DNA from: Ampullaceana balthica
Lineage: Eukaryota > Mollusca > Gastropoda > Lymnaeidae
Direction: 5' to 3'
Assembly (NCBI GenBank): GCA_944989445.1
Contig: CALYLW010000044.1
Coordinates: 1 to 64,000 of the forward strand
DNA: 64,000 nucleotides
A program made the position numbers and the translations under genes. Within the stretch, counting starts at the first letter, position 1. Every line of letters starts with the position of its first letter. Under the pieces are notes generated by a model, which saw only the letters and a list, made by a program, of their open reading frames with translations, was not told the origin of the DNA and did no database searches. This document shows, in pieces, positions 48,227 to 57,655 of this stretch.

Positions 48227-48379
48227 GTTATAACTGAAGAAAATGATAAAGGTCATTGGTTATCTCCTTATGAATTTCTTTCTTCTAGGACCTAGGTTCC
48301 AGATTCTAGCAGCTTTCTTTTAATTTCTGCAAATTGTGGTCTTCTGACAATATTACGGATATTTATCTTATATTTTGTT

Positions 48380-48806
48380 GATTTTATTCCCACATTTAAA
48401 ATAATAAATCCCATGCATAGAGTGACAATTGTAATGAAAAATATTTAAGCATCTATAATAAAGAAATAAACTTTAAAAAATGCCACTGCTTTGTACCACA
48501 GAGCCAACCCAAATATAAATGTTATTATTGTATCGCATTATAAAATAAAGACACTGTTCTATTTAAAATGCGTACACGAAAAATTGCGCACCGTAAATAA
48601 AGATTTTTGAAAGAGCTATCTGACAATAAAAGATTTTAGAGAAAGCTCACTGCTCCATATAAAGTCTTGAAAAAAAATACTACACCAAAAAAAACTATTT
48701 TTGAACGTCTGCCTTAAGTAGCTCAATATGGAAATGAGTTTTAATTTTCCTCTATTTGTCTCTACGTTTTCTGATTGTTTACTTAATGCCTTTCGGGCAA
48801 AAGGGC
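48380..48806 (+). mobile_element. Partial copy of element X
   Basis: Matches the internal part of 33733-35353 ('aatgcgtacacgaaaaattgcgcaccgtaa', 'cttaatgcctttcgggcaaaaggg'). It stops exactly where the CAGGGCCGG hAT end begins at 48807. An isolated right end of this family follows 9 kb later at 57617-57655, so the block between may have been inserted into one copy of X. Confidence 0.6.
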
Positions 48807-49079
48807 AGGGCCGGATTAACCCACAAGGGTGCCACCATCTGCCCCGGGCCCCCAATCCCCCACTGACGGCTTTTATATCCAAAAGTATGCACACAAAAAA
48901 ACTGACAAAGAAAAAAAGTTAACACATATGTTTATATTACTATCATTCATAGAAAACCCACAATGAGGCATTTCTGCATGAAAATTAATAGTTAATTAAT
49001 TTGTTCCATAATTATAGACAAAAATAATGTTAATTCCTTAGTAGATGACAAAGTCAGAGAGAACACACATTTACATTTT

Positions 49080-49238
49080 TAAGTTCATTTTCTATATTTA
49101 TATCTGGCAAAGTTTTTGAGTACATCATCCAAGTTAATTTTGCGCAACAAGTCTGCATGCCTCAATCATCAGCAGAGGTAAGTAATCAAGCCTTTCATGT
49201 TTCATTGTCGATCTACTTGGATTTTTTTACGTTTAACT
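49080..49238 (-). pseudogene. hAT dimerisation-domain tail
   Basis: Minus strand: STMKHERLDYLPLLMIE, then in a shifted frame HADLLRKINLDDVLKNFARY. This matches the end of the hAT dimerisation domain ('RSTM.QERL..LALLSIE') and the final helix of ZMYM1-like transposases. It directly continues the protein that breaks off at 50250 on the far side of the R1 dimer. At least one frameshift. Confidence 0.75.
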
Positions 49239-49245
49239 TAGAATA

Positions 49246-50243
49246 AGAAAAACCCGTAAAAAACCAAGTTTTTGACTATAAATCCTTTATGTACGAGAAG
49301 AATTTAAAAGAATGTTCATTATAATACGCAGCGCCAGACCATCCAGAAATACAAAATTGCAGTTGTGTCGTAAAACATGTTTAATATAATGCGCACCGAT
49401 CAGGAATATGTTTATAAAAAGAGCTGTCAATAAAATACGCACCTTATTGCGCGACAGAAAGGTTGTTCAATATAATACGCACCGCGACGCTCTATCTCAA
49501 AAAATAGCATGATACATAGGAATAAATAAAATAATCTAAAAAATCAATAATTTAATTACGGTACATGCGATCGATCTGAAATTTTGATACATTGTTTTTA
49601 TCATCGGTACGAAACTGCCTGCAAAATTTCAGCTCGCTATCTTGCGAGCAAGTGGGTTAAAAATCGATCAAAAGTTTTGGCGACAAGCAAGCAAGCAAGG
49701 TCGGTCGGTCGGCCGCAGACACCACGAGTTAATATAAAGGATTTAATAAGAAAAACCCGTAAAAAACCAAGTTTTTGACTATAAATCCTTTATGTACGAG
49801 AAGTAACTAAAAGAATGTTCATTATAATACGCAGCGCCAGACCATCCAGAAATACAAAATTGAAGTTGTGTCGTAAAACATGTTTAATATAATACGCACC
49901 GATCAGGAATATGTTTATAAAAAGAGCTGTCAATAAAATACGCACCTTATTGCGCGACAGAAAGGTTGTTCAATATAATACGCACCGCGACGCTCTATCT
50001 CAAAAAATAGCATGATACATAGGAATAAAAAAAATAATCTAAAAAATCAATAATTTAATTACGGTACATGCGATCGATCTGAAATTTTGATACATTGTTT
50101 TTATCATCGGTACGAAACTGCCTGCAAAATTTCAGCTCGCTATCTTGCGAGCAAGTGGGTTAAAATCGATCAAAAGTTTTGGCGACAAGCAAGCAAGCAA
50201 GCAAGGTCCGCCGCAGACACCACGAGTTAATATAAAGGATTTA
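49246..50243 (+). mobile_element. R1 tandem dimer (two ~500-bp units)
   Basis: Units start at 49248 and 49751 with 'aacccgtaaaaaaccaag' and end 'gcagacaccacgagttaat' 'ataaaggattta'. Almost identical to each other and to the 14.4 kb dimer, with the same internal ATAATRCGCACC motif four times per unit. The dimer interrupts the hAT transposase between its CERSF-equivalent and the 'RSTM' stretch. The open frame 49584-49778 is the same repeat frame seen at 14714 and 15216. Confidence 0.87.
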
Positions 50244-50249
50244 AAAAGA

Positions 50250-51645
50250 GCGGTCGGTTTAACAGTTTCGTAACCATTAATGTTAAAAATATGCGCAAGA
50301 TGATTTCTACATTTGGAAAAGCAAATTGGATGTTGTCTCTATCTATTACTTTGTATAATTCTGCGCGGTGGTCGAGTGGCAGCGCGCTCGACTGGCGTAC
50401 CGATGGTCACGGGTTCGAATCCATGTGAAGGCAAGGATTTGTTCCCGAGGCCTAGGGCGTCCCTGAGTCAGCCAGCTCTGAATGGGTACCTAACACTAGT
50501 TAGGCGTTAATTATCTTCTGCATAGAAGGAGCGTCTGTATAGATAAGATAAGAGAAGATACTGTGTTGTTTTCAGATTTTGATGCGCGAAACTTGTGGCG
50601 AATATATGAGTAGAACTGTTGTACTTCAGTATATAAATTACTGTTAAGATCTTGAGGATAAGCATTTATTAGTCCTATATAACTCTGAGATGTTTGTGGT
50701 ACATCGACCAAACAAGGAAATCGCTCTGCATTATATACCTGTCCTTGTCTACTCCTCTCTGTCTCAAAGTTGGTCAACAAAGGCGTAGAAAGCAGATATA
50801 CGCAATTTGTCTCTGGCATTCAGAGATATACCTCAGGGACATTACCGCCAATGACCACTGTCTTTCGTTTACTATTACGGATCAAAGTTGACTTATACTT
50901 ATAATCCTCACTTGGTGTTATTTCTTTTGTAATTTCTTCAAATCTATCAAATTCATTACTAGATTCATGCATGTGATCTGCTACTGAAGAATACAAATCA
51001 GCACAGGTGTTCAAGTTAACGTGTTTATTTTGAAGAGCTTGACTGACCCTTTGAAAATGTTGTAACACTTCTTCCGAAAAGACAAAGATAAGAACAAGTT
51101 CTATTTATTGCACCTTCTTTGCAATGTTTTCTGCTTCTCTTCTGGTGTCCCCCTTCTGAGACTGATCTTCGTGTAAACATTCTAACGCTTCTATAATCTG
51201 AGGTTGAGACTTTAGAATAGCTTCAGTTGCAACAACATATGCCTCCCATCTATTACCGCAAAGAGGTTTTTCATTCACAAGGCATACTTTGTACTTTCAG
51301 AATATTCATTTTACAACGTTGATGATTTTTAAAATTATGTGAAATATCGGGTGTTGAGTCTACTGACAAGCTGAAATAAGCAGAAATCTTTATTTCATTA
51401 CTTTATGGCCTTTTTGGGACATAATTTCAATCAGTTATTCACATATAGTTTTGGTTAAATAAAAAGGATCTCCTTTTCAAGAATTTCCTTATTTAACAAT
51501 GTGTTATGCTAAAAATCGATCAAGCTGACTGACAAACTCCAGCGAGCCTAGATAATTTCCATTTTGTAAAGATACTCAAATTGTTCATTTGTCCCTGTAA
51601 ATAGCCAAACCAAGCTCAGCTATAGCTGTGGTCCCCAACATGTGT
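50250..51645 (-). pseudogene. hAT transposase relic, ZMYM1-like (core)
   Basis: Reading leftwards from 51645: 'LGSLEFVSQLDRFLA', 'YFSLSVDSTPDISH' (first catalytic Asp motif of hAT, near 51390), 'CGNRWEAYVVATEAI' (51270), HFQRVSQALQNKHVNLNTCA and SSNEFDRFEEI (51060-50940), the 'LNSNLYTEVQQFYSYI' stretch (50640), then beyond the SINE 'DNIQFAFPNVEIILRIFLTL' (50330-50270), the run-up to the dimerisation domain. Stops and frameshifts throughout. The order and spacing match ZMYM1-like hAT transposases. The last domain is at 49080-49238. Confidence 0.85.
50363..50560 (+). mobile_element. tRNA-headed SINE
   Basis: Box A TGGTCGAGTGG (50369-50379), box B GGTTCGAATCC (50412-50422), conserved 'cctagggcgtccctgagtca' and 'gctctgaatgggtacctaac', then a tail 'cttctgcatagaaggagcgtc' 'tgtatagataag'. 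About 75 bp of the middle of the 36 kb copy is missing. Inserted in the hAT relic; the hAT protein continues on both sides. Confidence 0.85.
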
Positions 51646-51649
51646 TTCG

Positions 51650-52330
51650 CGGACTACTAGTGATCTGCGGAGATGTACCATGTGGTCCGCGAGCAAAGGA
51701 ACATTAAATTATTTATAATTATTTTACTGTGGTGTATTTCTCTGGGGATTGTGCGTCTTTCCCTACACAAGATGGAAAAGCTTGTTACCCGTTTTGGTGG
51801 AACCACGTCCAAAGAACATCAATGACACATTAGCGCAGACCGGAAAACCGCCTACAATCCTAATGATCCTACATGTGGAAGAAAATCAGAAGCTCTGAGC
51901 CTAGTCCTCTTCATAGGTCTTCCCGGAAGACCCCCTCAGCTATCTGCCCCCCCCAAAGGGACGTAACAGCTGAGGACCCCCCACCCGGAAGCGGTCGCTT
52001 CTGGAGCGGCCACCTGGGCATCCAAGTTGAAAATGCCTCCCACAGAGTTGCCCTCACAAGGAGGTGGTGGAATTCCCCACTACGACCCGCTACCACTTTG
52101 GCGCCACCCCGGCAAAGCACACGGGTCTCCATGGTTAGGACCGCCGCAGAGCCTACAATCAATCATGGCACTCTGTATCGGCGCTCTTATCACGGCGCTT
52201 TTCTGTCGGCGCTCTTTTGTTGTGCGCTATTTTGATGGGTCGCCCATATTGGCAAGCTGATCTACTTTCATTTCCGTTTTTTTCCCTTTTCGTTTTTGTG
52301 TTCCTAAATTTCATTGATATCTCATCAACT
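51650..52330. other. Probable hAT end plus GC-rich block
   Basis: 51650-51710 ('gtggtccccaacatgtg', 'atgtggtccgcgagc') looks like the terminal region of a hAT element of the GTF2IRD2 type. It is followed at 51890-52260 by a strikingly GC-rich block in which both strands are open (51873-52235 plus, 52162-51911 minus). No domain is recognised in either, and the block may be an insertion within the hAT element. Confidence 0.4.
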
Positions 52331-52817
52331 ACGGGATTCGAAAGGGTTAAGGAGGTTGCACCTGAGAGTGAATCTATGAATTGTATCATTCACAGAGAAA
52401 TGTTGGCAGAATTTAACAGTCTTTTGATTAATGTCGTTAAAATTATTAACCACATCAACACACAAGCCCTTAACTCACGCCTGTTTGAGAAGCTTTGTGA
52501 GGAGATGGATGCAGAGCACAGATGCCTCCTTTTGTACACAGAAATAAGATGGTTGTCCAGAGGGCAATCGCTAAACAGAGTGTTTCAATTACGAGAGCCA
52601 TTGCAAAGATTTCTCTCAGAAAAGAAGTAACCGCTGACAGCACATTTCAGTGACAAGGTATGGGTCGCAAAACTTGCTTTCCTGTGTGACATATTCAGCC
52701 AGCTCAATAAACCCAATCTGTCGCTTCAGAGGAAAATGACAACTGTTTTCAAGTTGGCTGACAAAGTAGCTGAATTTGAAGCCAAACTGGAGTTGCGGGA
52801 ACGACGCGTGAACAAAG
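52325..52817 (+). pseudogene. hAT transposase fragment, GTF2IRD2-like
   Basis: Plus strand: VKEVAPESESMNCIIHREML, NTQALNSRLFEKLCEEMDAE, LLLYTEIRWLSRGQSLNRVF, then after a stop at 52628 'VWVAKLAFLCDIFSQLN' and 'LSLQRKMTTVFKLADKV'. This follows the middle of GTF2IRD2-like hAT transposases residue for residue in places (HTEVRWLSRG, NSRLF..LCEEMGAEH, L.YLADIF..LNELNLSLQG). It ends where the inverted LTR sequence begins at 52818, so the C-terminal dimerisation domain is cut off; it does not resume after the retroelement. One stop only, so younger than the other hAT relics. Confidence 0.9.
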
Positions 52818-52998
52818 TGTAACGTCTTGTGACGTATTACCTGTAAATGTGTTTTGTGGGCGTTCTCACATTAAAAAATCTTTCATGCAATAATCCTCTG
52901 GAGAATTACTGTCAATAAAATAACTTTAATATGTACACTATGTACAGAAATATAACTTTCAGGTTTCACAATGTGGAGACATCAGCCACACATTCGCC
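52818..52998 (-). repeat. Inverted partial LTR at the retroelement's 5' side
   Basis: 181 bp starting TGTAACG that matches the reverse complement of 57435-57615, the right part of the 3' LTR, nearly throughout. A normal LTR element would have a direct copy here. The match stops at 'cattcgcc', where gag sequence begins. Confidence 0.85.
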
Positions 52999-53225
52999 AA
53001 ATGGATAAAATACAAGATATCTTTGCAGCAGTGCAAAATAAAATCCATGAAAAAAGACAAGGAATGAGAAACCAGAGTCTGCCAAACCAAGGCAACAGAC
53101 AAACTATTTGCTGGTACTGTAAAAAGCCAGGACATATGGCGAGGCAGTGTTATCATAATAAAGGACAACCAAATAGGGTGTCACCTAATGGCAGCCCTAT
53201 AAGAAAGAAAGCAGAAAAACGATAA
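52990..53225 (+). pseudogene. Gag C-terminal fragment with zinc knuckle
   Basis: Nucleocapsid part of the retroelement gag. The frame shows the CX2CX4HX4C knuckle CWYCKKPGHMARQC at 53109-53150, which in this family binds the RNA genome. The open frame starts inside the inverted LTR (ATG 52971), so the first residues are not gag. Matrix and capsid domains are missing. Ends in a stop at 53223-53225; protease follows in a different frame. Confidence 0.85.
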
Positions 53226-53349
53226 AGACAAGGTCACTTTGAAGGTAAAAGATCATAGAGAGGCAGATATAATCATAACTCCAGATACAGAGATTCTGAT
53301 CAGCCATGGAGAAGGAATGACTACCAAGATGTAGATGATAAAATGAAAA

Positions 53350-53934
53350 ATGAAACAAGAAGAATCAAGATCTAGTGATACTGTGGCCACTATTAACAGT
53401 CATGGAAAGCTGAAATTCTACCCAGTTTACATCAATAATAGAAAATGTATGTGTCTTCATGATTCAGGATGCACAACGTTTGTGGTACACAGCAGAATGG
53501 TGGAAGAAAAAGAATATGATGGTAAAAAAGACACACTAATAATGGCTGATGGCACAAATAGAGAGTATCCAACTGTTACTCTTACTATCAACTCACCCTG
53601 GCTTCAAGGTGAAGTCCGTGCAAGAGTTTTGAAAGATGCCATTTGTGATATTATCATAGGCAATATTGAAGGTGTTGTTGACAATTCTAACGAGATATTC
53701 AAGGCTTGGTGTGACAACAACCATCAATTATGGGCTACTGTACAAACCAGAGCCACCACAAAAAGAAAAGAGAACATAGACATTGAAGTTGATGAGAAAC
53801 TTGAAATAGGAAGCCAACTAGTGACAAAACAAGAATTCAAACAACTACAAGAAGAAGATAACACAATAATGTGTCACGTGAAAATTCCCGGGTTAGACAG
53901 AAAAGAGAAAAGGGGAGCGAACATGTGTAAATAA
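53350..53934 (+). pseudogene. Retroelement aspartic protease region
   Basis: Open frame of 194 residues. Residues 36-43 (LHDSGCTT) carry the catalytic Asp-Ser-Gly of retropepsins, and the region around residue 100 (CDIIIGN) fits the second conserved hydrophobic-Gly motif. The family processes the Gag-Pol polyprotein. The C-terminal 60 residues, charged, probably lead towards integrase. The frame then runs into a non-homologous insert at about 53940. No start of its own is implied; it would normally be read as part of Pol. Confidence 0.8.
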
Positions 53935-53939
53935 GAAAG

Positions 53940-54400
53940 GAATGCGATTGTTATGAGGTCAACTGAAGTCCAAAGTTCAGGCTGGTAGTGTGGTCACTGA
54001 GTCGAGGCGGATACGGGAGGTGACATGAAGTGTGTAGTTGTGAGAGGTCAGATTGAGAAGTTGAATCATTAGAGTGGTGCTATTAGGAATTCTAGAGATC
54101 GCAGTGGTGTATTGTAACATATGTGTATATATTAAATATTTCATGATTAAAGTGTACTTTTCCTGACTTGAATTGTAGTGAATTATTGTGCGAGAGATGG
54201 TGAATCCCACAAACACGAGAGATGGTGAATCCCACAAACACGAGAGATGGTGAATCCCACAAACACGAGAGATGGTGAATCCCACAAACACGAGAGATGG
54301 TGAATCCCACAAACACTAGAGAAAGCAAATCAGTCACAAGGACATGTGACATAATGGAAATAAAATGAAACTCATCAATGGCAATGAAACAGGCCACAAC
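53940..54400 (+). repeat. Insert with 25-bp tandem repeat, five copies
   Basis: Separates the protease from the integrase. Five copies of gagagatggtgaatcccac plus aaacac at 54192-54316, the first four identical. The sequence before it (from TGTTATGAGGTC, 53949) has an LTR-like look, but no matching end is proven. Open frames across it are repeat artefacts. Confidence 0.8.
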
Positions 54401-54424
54401 AAGAACTAAAAGCTGGATAAAGCC

Positions 54425-55480
54425 ATATTGATAAATATGTTCATCCAAAAAAGTTACAAGAAACCATTATAAAAATGACATAGGACAGTCCTTTCGGTGG
54501 ACACATGGGCGCCAAGAAAACAATTGCTACAATAGCAGAAAACTTTTACTGGCCTAAAATGACTAGGCAGATAAAAGAATACATCAAAAAATGTACAGTG
54601 TGTCTACGTCATAATCCCAAGGATGGAAAGCACACAGCGCAAATACAGTCATCTGACAAGGTAAACTTCCTATTTGAGAAAATTGCCATAGACCTAATAG
54701 GACCATTCAAAAAGATGTCAAAGAAAAACATATGTATGCTCTTACCATAGTGGACATAGCCACCAGATTGTGTCAAGCTATTCCACTGCAAAGAATAGAT
54801 GCAGAAAGTATATGCATCGAATTGCTCAATGTTTTCAGCAGATATGGTTTTCCTCAAACCCTACTTTCAGACAATGGCAGCCAATTCAAGTGACAGATGA
54901 CACAAGCTATTATGAAAATGCTAAATATTACGCAAGTACATAAAACAATTTACCATCCACAATCAAATGGAGTGATTGAAAGACTAAACAAAACAATTAA
55001 GAACATGCTATTGAAAGTTACAATAGACCATGAAGACAAATGGCATGAATATTTACCTTTAGTACTATTTGCATACAACAGCAGCAAGCATGAAAGCACA
55101 GGTTTTAGTACTTTTGAGTGAATGTTTGATCAAAACCCTGCAAGTCCTTTGAAAAATTTCAAAGAAAGACTTATAAGTAAACAAGATGCCATACAGGACA
55201 GATATCAGCTGATGTCAGAAAATAGAGATAAAATACTCTACAGTATTGAAACAGCGTAACGAAGACTAATCAAGCAAAGTACAAGATACAGAGAAATCAA
55301 AAATAAATACAGAAAATTAAGCACATTTGAGCCAGAACAACAAGTCTTAGTATTGTTACCAAACGCAAAGAATGAAATCAAATGGGAAGGTCCATACAAC
55401 ATTAATGAAAAACTTAGTGATGTCACATATAGTGTCAATATAAAAGGACATGTGAAAAAATACACGTTGATAAACTAAGA
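54425..55480 (+). pseudogene. Retroelement integrase
   Basis: DDE integrase of the Gypsy group, which inserts the cDNA copy. In order: 'HPKKLQETIIKM' and FGGHMGAKKT with the zinc-binding CTVC pair (54430-54620; the first His of the HHCC finger is replaced by a stop near 54477); first Asp in IAIDLIGPF (54690); a frameshift near 54735; second Asp in LLSDNGSQF (54870), with a TGA just after at 54891; the Glu in SNGVIERLNKTIK (54965-55003); stops at 55119 and 55256; and the GPY/F module KWEGPYNI at 55380-55405. The position before reverse transcriptase is the notable feature. Confidence 0.88.
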
Positions 55481-55685
55481 GCATATGGTGACAATAAAGA
55501 AGAAAAACAAATAGTAAATATCATCAGCAAAGAAAATTATGAAAATGACAGCACAATGAAAAAGAAAAGCCCTGACAGTGAAAGAATATCATCTGACATA
55601 CCAGATAATATGAAACACAGAGTGATGAAAATTTAAAAAAAAATACAAAGGTGTCATCACAAAAGAAACAGGAAACACAAAAACT

Positions 55686-56645
55686 GTGACTCATAAGATA
55701 CAAGTATTAGAACATGAAACTTTCAAGAATAAAGTATACCCTATTCCAATGGCATGTAGAGACACAGTAAAACATGAAATTGACTACCTACTCAAAGAGA
55801 ATAAAATAAGAAAAGCTGTTGAAGCCAACTATACCTCACCAACTGTCATTGTAAAAAAGAAGAATGGAAAGATTCAACTATGCTGTGATTACAGACAATT
55901 GAATAATATTACAAAATTGGACCGTGAACCTATTGGAGACCCAAGAGACATTATATACAAAATTGGTAATTCCAGAATATTCACTACATTTGACTTAAAC
56001 AGAGGTTTTTGGCAGATAAATATGGATCCTGATTCTGTCAAATATACTGCATATATTGCCATGGATAAAGTATATGAATGGTTAGTGATGCAATTTGGAT
56101 TAGTCAACAGTACATCCACTTTTAGCAGATTTATGAAAGTGGTGTTACAATACATTCCAAATGTGGTACATTACGTAGACGACATATGTATCAACACTAA
56201 AGATTGGGAAACACATATTTATACACTTGAAGCTGTACCGGATAGACTCAAGAAACATAATTTTATAATCTCACCTGAAAAAATAAACACTTGAAAGAAA
56301 TATATTGATTTTTTGGGATACAGAATAGGAGGTGGTGCAGTCACTCCTACTGCAGAGAATGAAAACAAGATCTTTAACCTGTCAGTTAAAAAATCTAAGA
56401 AACAAGTGCAAGCCCTGCTGGGAATATGTAACTTTTACAGACCATTCATTGAAAAGTATGCAAAAATTGTTCACCCACTAACAGAAGTTACAAAAACCAA
56501 AGATATTCGAAAATTGCAGTTTTCAGGAGATTGCCTCAGCGCATTGGAAAACATCCAGGAGGCATTTAGTAAGAAAACCATCTTGGTTACACCTCAATGG
56601 GACAAACCTTTCATTGTTTCTACTGATGCATCGTCTATTGCATAG
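55686..56645 (+). pseudogene. Retroelement reverse transcriptase
   Basis: Reverse transcriptase of the Ty3/Gypsy group, copying the RNA into cDNA. Visible are SPTVIVKKKNGKIQLCCDYR (finger), TFDLNRGFWQI (first catalytic Asp), FGLVNSTSTFSRFM and YVDDI with the two catalytic Asp at 56178-56183. A TGA at 56292 interrupts before the 'FLGY' block, which continues at 56313 with FLGYRIGGGAVTP and LLGICNFYRPFI (connection domain). It leads into RNase H at about 56580. Apart from the stop the frame is nearly intact. Located after integrase, unlike most Gypsy elements. Confidence 0.92.
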
Positions 56646-57004
56646 GGAACGTGTCTCATGCAAGAACATGATGGTACTCTTCATCCTATACAAAATCTGA
56701 GCAGAAATTTGACAAAAACAGAACGTAACTACAGCACCATAGAGAGAGCATGTTAGCCATAGTGTGGGCTCTACAAAAACTTCAAAAATACCTTCTAGGT
56801 AGAACATTAACTCTTCTAACAGACCACAAACCACTTGTGGCATTCAACAAGAAGAAAAGAAGCAACGCAACAGTAATTCGTTGGTATATGCTATTAGCCG
56901 ACTACAAATTTGACATTAAACCGGTTAAGGGAAATGACAATGTGGTTGCAGACATATTAAGTAGAATGACAATAAATAAAAACATTCTGTGGATTCCTAA
57001 ATGA
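56580..57004 (+). pseudogene. Retroelement RNase H
   Basis: RNase H domain that removes RNA from the RNA-DNA hybrid. First Asp in FIVSTDASS (56621), a TAG stop at 56643, the Glu in YSTIERAC (56740), a one-base frameshift near 56750, then LAIVWALQKLQKYLLGRT and the next Asp in LLTDHKPL (56820), ending with VADILSRM as is typical for Gypsy Pol. Three lesions in 420 bp. Stop at 57002. Confidence 0.9.
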
Positions 57005-57359
57005 TAAAACCAGAGACTGTATTAATATTAGTATTTTTATTCGCTGAATAATAGACAAGGAGCAGTGTTTGAATTCCACTGGACAATATATTTAATTTTA
57101 ATTTTATGAATATTGATTGTTAAAAGTATTTTAATTACAATAAATTATAGTTTAGTGTTAAAATTTCAGTTTCATTTTTTACAGTACGGGTAGACTGTTG
57201 CAGTCCTGCAGATATTTTTCTTGATTTTCATGTCCATTTATTGTGTGTAAAGCAGTGAATGTTCTTTGATGATGAATATTTGAATATAGATTAATTATAT
57301 TGTATTAAGACCAAAAATGATTTATTTCATAAACTTTTTTTTTGAAGGATGGGGGTGAA

Positions 57360-57615
57360 TGTCACGTGAGAATCACGAGATTAGTGACAGAGGTCACATG
57401 AGAAAAAGCTCACGAAAGGAGTTCTGAGAGTAATGGCGGATGTGTGGCTGATGTCCCCACGTTGTGAAACTTCAAAGTCATATTTCTGTACATAGTGTGC
57501 ATATTAAAGTTATTTTATTGACATTAATTCTTCAGAGGATTATTGCATGCAAGATTGTGTATTGTGAGAACGCCTACAAAACACATTAACAAGTAATACG
57601 TCACACTGCGTTACA
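57360..57615 (+). repeat. 3' LTR of the retroelement
   Basis: 256 bp with TG..CA ends (TGTCACGTGAG to TGCGTTACA), preceded by the purine-rich tract 'gaaggatgggggtgaa'. Contains 'gtcacgtgag..cacg' palindromic words. The right 181 bp are found inverted at 52818-52998. Confidence 0.85.
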
Positions 57616-57616
57616 C

Positions 57617-57655
57617 AAACATACAAACACCAACTGAGCTTTATATATTAGATTT
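57617..57655 (+). mobile_element. Isolated right end of element X
   Basis: 'acaaacatacaaacaccaac' 'tgagctttatatattagat', matching the right terminus of 33733-35353. Directly abuts the 3' LTR on the left and hAT-derived copy C on the right. Confidence 0.7.

Larger units (their letters stand above)
43226..48310 (+). repeat. Segmental duplication, right copy, block 1
   Basis: Paralogous to 5052-7805. Longer because it carries two insertions absent on the left: about 45640-47240 (unknown sequence with a MITE-like pair of ends) and the hAT element 47415-48226. After 48310 the match is lost until 58640, where block 2 resumes. Confidence 0.82.
48807..51645 (-). mobile_element. hAT element, ZMYM1-like, with nested R1 dimer and SINE
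   Basis: Left end CAGGGCCGGATTAACC (48807), a terminal form common to hAT elements. Transposase pieces follow on the minus strand on both sides of an R1 tandem dimer (49246-50243) and a SINE (50363-50560), and they join in protein order across both insertions. The right terminus is not found; sequence from about 51650 seems to belong to another element. Confidence 0.65.
52818..57615 (+). mobile_element. Ty3/Gypsy-type retroelement, Gmr1-like domain order, broken
   Basis: Order on the plus strand: gag zinc knuckle, protease, integrase, reverse transcriptase, RNase H, polypurine tract (57343-57359), 3' LTR. Integrase before reverse transcriptase is the Gmr1-type arrangement known in the Gypsy group. 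The 5' LTR is missing and replaced by an inverted LTR piece, and most of gag is lost. A primer-binding site is not seen. Stops and frameshifts are present in every domain. Sits at the end of a hAT relic on the left and touches an element X end on the right. Confidence 0.85.

Noticed and set aside
53977..54448. Repetitive hydrophobic proteins on the minus strand
   Set aside because: They are readings of the 25-bp tandem repeat inside the retroelement insert.
52818..57615. DNA transposon with terminal inverted repeats carrying a retroviral-type integrase
   Set aside because: The right end is a normal LTR with TG..CA ends after a polypurine tract, and RT and RNase H are present; the inverted left arm is better explained by rearrangement.
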